From: Acinetobacter terrae | GTDB taxonomy: Bacteria > Pseudomonadota > Gammaproteobacteria > Pseudomonadales > Moraxellaceae | Assembly (NCBI RefSeq): GCF_013004375.1 | Contig: NZ_JABERI010000009.1 | Coordinates: 62,001 to 126,000, forward strand | Reading direction: 5' to 3' | Length of the DNA stretch: 64,000 nt | Shown: positions 56,939-64,000 of the stretch, piece by piece | Position numbering within the stretch: position 1 is the stretch's first letter | Layout: each line of letters begins with the position of its first letter | The notes under the pieces: model-generated | Database searches by the model: none | What the model was told of the DNA's origin: nothing | The model's input: only the letters and a program-made list of their open reading frames with translations | Translations under genes and position numbers: made by a program

Positions 56939-57439
56939 TTACTTAATAATATTGACCTTTTGAATCATTTTATCAGTTAAATCATATTTAGGGTCATAAG
57001 CAAGCGCTGAATTTTTATTCAAAACAACATCTAAATTATTTTCTTTACGCAATTGTTCCGCAGTTTGCTTCACACGTGCATCAAAAACATTACGAATTTG
57101 TTGAATCGAATCTTGTACGCTGTCCTGTACAGATTGCTGTAATTGATTCAATTCTTGAAGCTTGGCTTGATACTGTGCCGAAAGCTTTTGCTTTTCTGCA
57201 TCTGTAAATTTGGTATTGGATTGTGCCCGTTGCTGTAATGCTTCAAGCTCTTTAGACAACTGCTCAATTTTAGTGGTTTGTGGCTTGATTTTTTGCTGCA
57301 CAGCTGTGTTTTGCTGTTTTAAATAGCTACTATTTTCTACAAGACGCTCTAAATCAATTACCCCATAACCGGAAGCCTGCGTTAAAGAGGTCGTGCTTGC
57401 CAAGGCGATACCCATCACCATCATCATTTTTTGCATCAT
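56939..57439 (-). CDS. skp: Periplasmic chaperone Skp/OmpH
   Basis: The protein is 166 residues. A signal peptide (IALASTTSLTQASG) is followed by YGVIDLERLVENSSYLKQQ and a long coiled-coil stretch of Gln/Glu/Lys-rich helices (QLSKELEALQQRAQ), ending with the conserved LRKENNLDVVLNKNSALAYD. Skp carries unfolded outer-membrane proteins to BamA, whose gene lies just upstream on the same strand. Confidence 0.94.
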   Translation of the reverse strand: MMQKMMMVMGIALASTTSLTQASGYGVIDLERLVENSSYLKQQNTAVQQKIKPQTTKIEQLSKELEALQQRAQSNTKFTDAEKQKLSAQYQAKLQELNQLQQSVQDSVQDSIQQIRNVFDARVKQTAEQLRKENNLDVVLNKNSALAYDPKYDLTDKMIQKVNIIK

Positions 57440-57512
57440 CTTCTCTTTAAGTTTGATTATGTCAATACACCCGAGAATGTATTAACACAACCTGAATTAT
57501 TTTTACGTCATC

Positions 57513-60044
57513 TTAGAAAGTACGACCGATTTCAAACTGGATATTTTTAGTATCATCACCCGATTTATCATTCAATGGGTAAGCATAACTGAGTGAAAGT
57601 GGACCTATCATGGTAATCCAGGTAAAGCCGGCACCAACGCTATAACGCATGTTATTTCCATCAAAACCGAAGTTATCTTTACAATATTGCTTCGCATCTA
57701 CAGATGGATTATTTGCATCGACATACAATGTTCCTTTCGGTATATCACATTGTGTATCAAACACTTGCGCACCCTCAGCAAATACCACAGGACGTACTTG
57801 ACGAGTCCAATCCCCTTTAAATGGCAAAGGTAATGCGAGTTCTGCACCAAACTGTACTAAGGCATTACCACCCACTTCCTCGGGGTCATTATCTTTAACT
57901 CTCGATTCATTATACGTTACACCCGGATATTTCGGACCCAAAGTACTGTTGTCATAACCACGAACCGAACCAAAACCACCGGCATAGAAGTTTTTATAGA
58001 ATGGCAGATCATTACCATAACCTAACTTACCATAGCCACGAAGTACAAAGTCATATGGTAGTGGCAAGAATGCTTGAGCATCATAAGTCATTTTTTGGTA
58101 TTCAACATCACTACCAGGTAATGCAATCTCAGCATTCACACGATGTGACATACCATTAGTAGGGAATACAGGACGGTTTAAAGTATTGTATGACCAACCT
58201 AAATTAAGATTATAAGTTAAAAAATCCCCATTAAATTTATTATCAAAATCTACTAATGGAACATCACAAACAACTTCTTTTATACCTTTTGCTGGATCTG
58301 CAGGATCATTATAGATAATTGTCTGAGTACCGGTACACACACCTTCAGCTCGGCCTGTAGCCTTACCACCATTCGCTAACAAGTAATCTCGAACATAAGT
58401 TGAAACATATGGACCTGTGGTTACTTCAGTTTGGTCAATATTCAGACCAGCACTGATGCTTTGGTTCTCATCAATTGGGTAACCAAATGTAATACCACCA
58501 CCAAAACTGTCAGTCACATAGTTATTGACGTTATAGTCGTCATCCAGCTTGGTTTTACGGTAGTACATGTTATAACCGCGACGCACACCATCAATGGTGA
58601 AGTACGGGTCAGTCACACTTAAATTATAATAATCTTGCGTTTCTGAACGGGATAAATCAATCGAAACACTATTACCTGTACCCAAGAAGTTGGTTTGACT
58701 TAAACCTGCCTGGAAAGTCACACCACCACTTTGCGAGAAACCAACGGCAAGTGTACTTGTACCAGAATGCTGTTCTTCAACATTGATATTCAAATCAACC
58801 TGATCCGGCACATTTGGAATACGCACTGGTTTAATATCTACTGTTTTAAAGAAACCGGTACGTTCCAGACGAACTTTAGACAAGTCAATTTTTTCATTGC
58901 TTGCTAATGCACCTTCCATTTGACGCATTTCACGACGTAATACTTCATCCGCAGTTTTGGTATTACCAGTGAAGTTAATACGACGTACCGTCACCTGTTG
59001 ACCTGGATTAATATAATAATTCAGATTTACCAGTTTGGTTTCTTCATTAATTTCAGGAACCATGTTCACTTCGGCATAGTAATAACCTGCATTACCATAC
59101 TTACGAAGTAAAAGTTGTTTAACCGCATTTACTTTTTCTTGAGAGTAAATTTCGCCATCTTTATAAATTTGTAGTGCTTTCAATTCTTCTGGTTTATAAA
59201 GTGCATCACCCAGGAACTTGGTCTCACCAAATTTAAATTGCTCACCTTCTTCCACAGTGACTTCAACAAAGATATTCTTTTTATCTTCACTCAAGTTCAA
59301 ACTTGAGTTAGTAATATTAAAGTTGATATAACCTTTGTTTAAATACAATGCACGTAAAGCTTCCAGGCTAGCCGCCATCTTTTCACGCGCATAACGATCG
59401 TTACGCGTAACAATCGAACTCCAGCTACTCTCTTTAACCGCAAAAGCTTGCTTGATATCACTTTCTTTAAAAACAGTATTGCCAATAATATTAATATCAA
59501 CAACTTTAGCTGCTTTACCTTCCACAAACTCAATGGTTAAATCAACACGATTGTTTGGTTTAGCGACCGTTTTAACGCTTACATCAGCGTCATAACGACC
59601 TTGCTGCATATATTGTTGTTCAAGTTCGGTTTCAATGGTTTGCAGTGCAGATTTTTTCAAAACCTCGCCTTCTGCAATGCCCATTTTTTTAAGCCCTTCT
59701 TCAAGTGCTTCTTTAGGAATGATCTTATTTCCTTTAAACTCAACCTTTGAAATCAGGGGGCGTTCAACTACGGTAAAAACAAGCGTATCCGCTTCTCTTG
59801 ATGCTTTGATATCATCAAACAAGCCCGTGGCATACAAAGCACGAATTGAATTTGCAATAGTCGTATCATCGACACGATCGCCAGCATTGACAGGCAACAT
59901 CCCATAGACATTTGTTGGCGTTAAACGAACAAGCCCGTCAATTTTAATATCGCGGACAATGAATTCATCTGCTGCATATACTTGTTGTACTGCTGCCATT
60001 GCACTAATGAGCGCCAAAGGCATAAATAAATGTGTGTGCTGCAT
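57513..60044 (-). CDS. bamA: Outer membrane assembly factor BamA
   Basis: The protein is 843 residues. A signal peptide (ALISAMAAVQQVYA) is followed by five POTRA domains to about residue 420 (first one FIVRDIKIDGLVRLTPTNVY). The beta-barrel carries the L6 motif GSVRGYDNSTLGP and ends with IQFEIGRTF, a terminal aromatic strand. It inserts outer-membrane beta-barrels. The position between rseP and skp is canonical. Confidence 0.97.
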   Translation of the reverse strand: MQHTHLFMPLALISAMAAVQQVYAADEFIVRDIKIDGLVRLTPTNVYGMLPVNAGDRVDDTTIANSIRALYATGLFDDIKASREADTLVFTVVERPLISKVEFKGNKIIPKEALEEGLKKMGIAEGEVLKKSALQTIETELEQQYMQQGRYDADVSVKTVAKPNNRVDLTIEFVEGKAAKVVDINIIGNTVFKESDIKQAFAVKESSWSSIVTRNDRYAREKMAASLEALRALYLNKGYINFNITNSSLNLSEDKKNIFVEVTVEEGEQFKFGETKFLGDALYKPEELKALQIYKDGEIYSQEKVNAVKQLLLRKYGNAGYYYAEVNMVPEINEETKLVNLNYYINPGQQVTVRRINFTGNTKTADEVLRREMRQMEGALASNEKIDLSKVRLERTGFFKTVDIKPVRIPNVPDQVDLNINVEEQHSGTSTLAVGFSQSGGVTFQAGLSQTNFLGTGNSVSIDLSRSETQDYYNLSVTDPYFTIDGVRRGYNMYYRKTKLDDDYNVNNYVTDSFGGGITFGYPIDENQSISAGLNIDQTEVTTGPYVSTYVRDYLLANGGKATGRAEGVCTGTQTIIYNDPADPAKGIKEVVCDVPLVDFDNKFNGDFLTYNLNLGWSYNTLNRPVFPTNGMSHRVNAEIALPGSDVEYQKMTYDAQAFLPLPYDFVLRGYGKLGYGNDLPFYKNFYAGGFGSVRGYDNSTLGPKYPGVTYNESRVKDNDPEEVGGNALVQFGAELALPLPFKGDWTRQVRPVVFAEGAQVFDTQCDIPKGTLYVDANNPSVDAKQYCKDNFGFDGNNMRYSVGAGFTWITMIGPLSLSYAYPLNDKSGDDTKNIQFEIGRTF

Positions 60045-60085
60045 GCCAGTCTTTTCCGATGTTAATTTATTTCGTATTTACGTTG

Positions 60086-61441
60086 TTATAAACGCATGAA
60101 GTCATTGAATAATGCAAGGAGCATCATGCTGCCGAGCAGTACCATACCAATTTTCAAACCAACCAATTGTATTTGTTCAGAAACAGGTTTACCACGAATC
60201 AGCTCAATAAAATAGTAAACTAAATGTCCACCATCAAGCATGGGAATCGGTAATAAATTTAAAATACCCAAACTCACACTCATTAAAGCCATAAAAGAGA
60301 TAAAGGTCTGCCAACCCATTTCCGCGCTTTGTCCTGCCACTTTCGCAATGGTGATTGGACCGGATAAATTATCCAGGCCAATTAAACCACGAAACATTTT
60401 GACGATCGAGTTCAAAATCATACCTGAAATTTGACCCGTTTTATCAACTGCCATCACAAATGCTTCAGTCGGACTATATTGAATCATTTGTTTATAATCT
60501 GCAGGAATGTTTATTTTCCCGGGGATACTCTGCACACCAAGCACACCTGAAACATTCCCCATGTTGTCACGTTTAGCTTGTGGCATCACTTGTAAATGTA
60601 GCAATTGATTTTGACGTAAGATATCTATTTTTAACAATTTTTCTGGTGAAGCCTGAACCACTTGAACCACATCAAACCAGTCATTCATTTTTACGCCATC
60701 AATCGCGATAATTTTGTCGCCTTCTTTCATCCCTTGACGAATCGCTGCACCATCTTCACTGAGTTTGGTGGCAATGGCAGGAATGTGTGGGCGATATGGC
60801 ATAAAGCCTAAACTGTCTAATGCAGATTGATTTTGATTTTTTAAGAAATTTTGAATGGGTAACTGAAAGGTTTTAACTTGCCCATCACGTTCTGCCTGAA
60901 TTTCAATTGAACCTGTTTCACCAACACGATCGACCAAAGCAAAATTCAATTTTTCCCATGTCTTGGTTTCAGCACCATCCACTGTGGTAATTTTGTCACC
61001 TACCTGCATTTGAACAGTTGCAGCAGGTGTATTCGGTAACACTTTACCAACACGAGTATTCAGTTGTTCTTGGGATGGGATAAATAAAATCCAGAATAAA
61101 ACTACAGCAAAAGCTAAATTAATCAATGGACCTGCAGCCACAATCGCAATTCGCTTCCATGGATGCTGACGATTAAAGGCTTTGGGTAAATCTTCTTCCG
61201 CAACACTACCTTCGCGTTCGTCCAACATTTTTACATAGCCACCTAAGGGCAATGCAGAAAGTTGATATTGAATGCCAGACTTCTTAGATGTCCATTTTAG
61301 TAATGTTGGTCCAAAACCAATTGAATAGACCAAAACTTTCACACCGAGTTTACGTGCAACAATATAATGTCCAAATTCATGAATCGCGATAAGCGGTCCA
61401 AGTAAAAGAATGGCTGCCACAACAATAAACAAGGCACTCAT
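60086..61441 (-). CDS. rseP: Site-2 intramembrane metalloprotease RseP
   Basis: The protein is 451 residues. The zinc motif HEFGH lies in PLIAIHEFGHYIVARKLG and the distal ligand motif is LLPIPMLDGGHLVYY. Two PDZ domains lie between (GKVLPNTPAATVQMQVGDK and MKEGDKIIAIDGVKMND). It has four membrane helices. It cleaves anti-sigma factors and signal-peptide remnants. It lies 3 nt from dxr. Confidence 0.96.
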   Translation of the reverse strand: MSALFIVVAAILLLGPLIAIHEFGHYIVARKLGVKVLVYSIGFGPTLLKWTSKKSGIQYQLSALPLGGYVKMLDEREGSVAEEDLPKAFNRQHPWKRIAIVAAGPLINLAFAVVLFWILFIPSQEQLNTRVGKVLPNTPAATVQMQVGDKITTVDGAETKTWEKLNFALVDRVGETGSIEIQAERDGQVKTFQLPIQNFLKNQNQSALDSLGFMPYRPHIPAIATKLSEDGAAIRQGMKEGDKIIAIDGVKMNDWFDVVQVVQASPEKLLKIDILRQNQLLHLQVMPQAKRDNMGNVSGVLGVQSIPGKINIPADYKQMIQYSPTEAFVMAVDKTGQISGMILNSIVKMFRGLIGLDNLSGPITIAKVAGQSAEMGWQTFISFMALMSVSLGILNLLPIPMLDGGHLVYYFIELIRGKPVSEQIQLVGLKIGMVLLGSMMLLALFNDFMRL

Positions 61442-61444
61442 GAT

Positions 61445-62641
61445 TTAGTTTCCTTTATTGATGACAATTTGCTGTGCAACAGAACGAGCAACTCGGTCAA
61501 CTTGTAAAATAAGTTCAATCGATTCCGCAGCACCACTTTGAACTTGATTCAAGGTTTGCTCAACCACTTGAGGAATTTCAGTAAAGCCTATGCTATTTTT
61601 CAAGAATGCGGCAACAGCAACCTCATTCGCAGCATTTAAAATTGCGGGTGCCAAACCACCACTTTGCATCGCCTGTCGAGCTAGTTTCAAGGCGGGGAAA
61701 CGTGTTGTATCAGGTTCTTGAAAATCTAACTGTTGATTCATAAACAAATCAAGTGCAGGCACATGGGTTTGAATACGCTCTGGCCACGCAAGTGCATGGG
61801 CAATTGGGGTACACATATCCGGATTACCCATTTGCGCCAAAGTCGAACCATCCACGTATTGAACCATAGAATGAATAATACTCTGTGGATGTACAACCAC
61901 TGTTACAAACTGTTCTGAAATTGCAAAGAGATGACAGGCTTCAATGAGTTCCAAGCCTTTATTCATTAAAGTCGCAGAATCAACAGAGATTTTTTGCCCC
62001 ATCGACCAATTCGGATGCTTGCACGCTTGTGCAGGCGTCACATTTTGTAATTGTGCAAGGCTATGGTTTAGAAAGGGACCGCCAGACGCGGTAAGCAAAA
62101 TACGGGATACACCCTGTTTCGGTTGCCCATTACGCTCTGTCTGGAAATAACCAGCGGGCAAGCATTGAAAGATTGCATTATGTTCAGAATCAACTGGAAG
62201 CAACTCTGCCTGATAATCATGTGCAGCTTGCATCATCAGGTCACCCGACATTACCAGTGCTTCTTTGTTGGCAAGCAGAACCCGTTTACCTGCTTTAACC
62301 GCAGCCAATGTCGGCAACAAACCTGCCGCACCGACAATTGCCGCCATCACCACATCGACATCTGCATGTTCAGCAACAGCAATCAAACCGGCTTCATCGC
62401 TTAGAATTTCAATATCGTTAAGATTTTGATTTTGACAATGTAGTTTGAGTTCATCAACTTTACTTGATGGAACAACCGCGATTTTTGGTCGATACTGTTT
62501 GCATATTTCAACAAGTTCCAAAATTCGACTATGCGCCGTGACTGCAAATACAGAATACTTTTCAGGATGCTGCTGCAGAATTTTTAAGGTACTTTGACCA
62601 ATGGAACCCGTTACACCTAATATACAAACAGATTGTGACAT
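61445..62641 (-). CDS. dxr: 1-deoxy-D-xylulose 5-phosphate reductoisomerase
   Basis: This 398-residue enzyme has the NADPH motif CILGVTGSIGQSTLKIL, the metal/substrate motif LLPVDSEHNAIFQCL, and KISVDSATLMNKGLELIEA. It makes MEP in the isoprenoid pathway, which supplies UppS downstream in metabolism. The cdsA stop abuts its start. Confidence 0.96.
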   Translation of the reverse strand: MSQSVCILGVTGSIGQSTLKILQQHPEKYSVFAVTAHSRILELVEICKQYRPKIAVVPSSKVDELKLHCQNQNLNDIEILSDEAGLIAVAEHADVDVVMAAIVGAAGLLPTLAAVKAGKRVLLANKEALVMSGDLMMQAAHDYQAELLPVDSEHNAIFQCLPAGYFQTERNGQPKQGVSRILLTASGGPFLNHSLAQLQNVTPAQACKHPNWSMGQKISVDSATLMNKGLELIEACHLFAISEQFVTVVVHPQSIIHSMVQYVDGSTLAQMGNPDMCTPIAHALAWPERIQTHVPALDLFMNQQLDFQEPDTTRFPALKLARQAMQSGGLAPAILNAANEVAVAAFLKNSIGFTEIPQVVEQTLNQVQSGAAESIELILQVDRVARSVAQQIVINKGN

Positions 62642-63466
62642 CTATAAATCTACACCAATAAGTTTTAAAACATACATGCCTGCAGCAAAAATCGGAGCAG
62701 CAGCAAGCAATGAATCAATACGGTCAAGCACACCACCATGTCCTGGCAGAATACGACCCGAATCTTTAATTCCTGCACGACGTTTGATCATCGACTCGAA
62801 CAAATCGCCCAATACAGAACTAAATACAGTCACTACAGATAAAATTAAAAACAGAATATGCTGAGCCAAAGTTAAATCTAAATAAACAACTTCAACCACT
62901 ACCACAATAATCATTGCAGTAAAGATACCACCATATAAACCCTCAACCGATTTATTTGGACTAACATCTGGTGCAAGTTTTCTCTTACCCAATTTACGCC
63001 CGACAAAATAGGCCCCACTATCTGCCCCCCATACCAGTAAAAACAGGTACATGAGCCACCATGGTGAGCTATTCCAGACTGAAAAAATTGCGGTAACCGC
63101 AGCAGAAATTAAAATAAACCCGATCACATTTAAGCTTGAATTATACCAACCATCATAACCTGGATACGATTTAACCCAAAAGATGCTTAAAATCCAAGAG
63201 AAAATGGAAGCTGCCCAAAGTAATAGAGCGATATCATTAAAATATAATGCCAAAGTTGCTAATGCTGCTGTCGCTAATCCATAACCCCAAGCCAAGGGTT
63301 TCACCAGATTTTTATTTTTTCCTGGCATAAGTTTAAACCACTCATACCCTGCGACCCCTGCTGCAACAATCATCAGCACAAACATTGGATACTGAGACTG
63401 TGTAGCAAACATACAACTGAGTACGACTGCTACCAATACCAATGCGGTTATAATCCGCTCTAACAT
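62642..63466 (-). CDS. cdsA: Phosphatidate cytidylyltransferase CdsA
   Basis: The protein is 274 residues with about eight membrane helices. The CDP-diacylglycerol synthase signature is SVLGDLFESMIKRRAGIKDS followed by GRILPGHGGVLDRIDS. It makes CDP-diacylglycerol for phospholipid synthesis. It begins 3 nt after uppS. Confidence 0.96.
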   Translation of the reverse strand: MLERIITALVLVAVVLSCMFATQSQYPMFVLMIVAAGVAGYEWFKLMPGKNKNLVKPLAWGYGLATAALATLALYFNDIALLLWAASIFSWILSIFWVKSYPGYDGWYNSSLNVIGFILISAAVTAIFSVWNSSPWWLMYLFLLVWGADSGAYFVGRKLGKRKLAPDVSPNKSVEGLYGGIFTAMIIVVVVEVVYLDLTLAQHILFLILSVVTVFSSVLGDLFESMIKRRAGIKDSGRILPGHGGVLDRIDSLLAAAPIFAAGMYVLKLIGVDL

Positions 63467-63469
63467 TTA

Positions 63470-64000
63470 TTAATTCTCGATTTTCTCTTGTTGGATTTGC
63501 TCTGAAGTTTTACCAAAACGACGTTCACGTCCAGCAAAGACTGCTAACGCATCATCGAATTCTTCAACGGTAAATTCAGGCCATAAGGTTTGGGTAAAAT
63601 ACAACTCAGCATAAGCGGCTTGCCAAAGTAAAAAATTCGACAAACGATAATCACCACCAGTGCGAATCAGTAAATCTACCGCGGGTAAATCCGCCATACT
63701 GACATGTTGCCCAAACAACTCAACATTTATATCTTCAACTGCGACTTTTTTTGCCAGAACATCCGCTGCAATTTGTTTTGCAGCCTGCGCCATATCCCAC
63801 ATCCCACCGTAACTAACCGCGATGGTCAAAGTCATGCTGTCGAACTTAGCAGTCCTTTGTTCAGCATGCAACATTAACTCACGTAAATGCGCAGATAAAC
63901 GAGAACGATCACCAATAAAACGTAAGGCAATATTGAATTTTTCCATTCGAGGCAGTTGCTCCTGGATTGTTTCTTCCAACAATGCCATGAGTAAATCAAC
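63470..64000 (-). CDS. uppS: Undecaprenyl diphosphate synthase, 3' part only
   Basis: The frame is open to the right edge (about 176 residues visible, VDLLMALLEETIQEQLPRM onward). The signature DLLIRTGGDYRLSNFLLW is present, with Asp where E. coli has Glu, followed by QAAYAELYFTQTLWPEF. A shorter start at 63988 is internal and not the true start. It makes the C55 carrier lipid for cell-wall synthesis. The N-terminal catalytic Asp region lies outside the window. Confidence 0.93.
   Translation of the reverse strand, partial: VDLLMALLEETIQEQLPRMEKFNIALRFIGDRSRLSAHLRELMLHAEQRTAKFDSMTLTIAVSYGGMWDMAQAAKQIAADVLAKKVAVEDINVELFGQHVSMADLPAVDLLIRTGGDYRLSNFLLWQAAYAELYFTQTLWPEFTVEEFDDALAVFAGRERRFGKTSEQIQQEKIEN

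Overview
The window looks like chromosomal DNA of an Acinetobacter species (Moraxellaceae, Gammaproteobacteria). It is A+T-rich. The gene content and order point there: hupB-ppiD, a complete isc operon, aspA next to putP-lrp-putA, glnS/ppiB/lpxH, pgk-lipoprotein-fba, cysQ/yrfG/hslR, recA-recX-ffs-cpoB, and the uppS-cdsA-dxr-rseP-bamA-skp-lpxD-fabZ-lpxA envelope cluster. No sequence search was run, so the genus is inferred from this pattern. Nearly everything is core genome, and the only clear complete mobile element is one IS5/IS427-type insertion sequence.

Layout. 1-2.7 kb: ppiD (cut by the left edge), hupB, a phasin-like gene and a UbiJ-like SCP2 protein. 2.8-8.2 kb: iscR-iscS-iscU-iscA-hscB-hscA-fdx, led by a promoter that overlaps a good IscR type-1 site. 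8.3-14.5 kb: a class III adenylate cyclase, a HIT protein, mfd and an unknown protein, all on the minus strand. 14.6-22.6 kb: aspA, then the proline module putP, an Lrp-type regulator and putA. 22.9-28.2 kb: trmA, a small Cys-rich protein, a FadL-like porin, a DUF2233 lipid/glycoside-type protein, an LRAT-domain protein and an SRPBCC protein. 28.4-35.2 kb: glnS, ppiB, lpxH, an HpaI-type aldolase, a nitroreductase, a zinc-ribbon protein and a DMT transporter. 35.3-40.4 kb: fba, a lipoprotein, pgk, a DUF2237 protein, a Maf pyrophosphatase and a RoxA-type hydroxylase.

40.6-44.1 kb is the most disturbed region. A two-component operon (7TM-DISM histidine kinase plus a LuxR-type response regulator) has an in-frame amber codon 22 codons before the natural end of the regulator, and the IS sits immediately upstream of the operon. 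44.3-51.1 kb: a tandem GST-N protein, an RraA-like protein, an NAD-binding protein, rpsT, a META lipoprotein, a histidine phosphatase, cysQ, yrfG and hslR. Between hslR and recA lies a 266-bp noncoding element with terminal inverted repeats and two internal long hairpins, which resembles a MITE. 51.5-54.5 kb: recA, recX, the 4.5S SRP RNA (minus strand) and cpoB. 54.6-64 kb: the envelope biogenesis cluster, all on the minus strand, with uppS cut by the right edge.

Functional themes are Fe-S cluster assembly, outer-membrane and lipid A biogenesis (lpxH, lpxA, lpxD, fabZ, bamA, skp, rseP), proline and aspartate catabolism, central glycolysis, and DNA repair. No CRISPR array, prophage or defence island was seen. 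The strongest candidates for follow-up are the broken response regulator next to the IS, the MITE-like element before recA, the LRAT-type protein, and the palindromic hairpins inside the isc operon.
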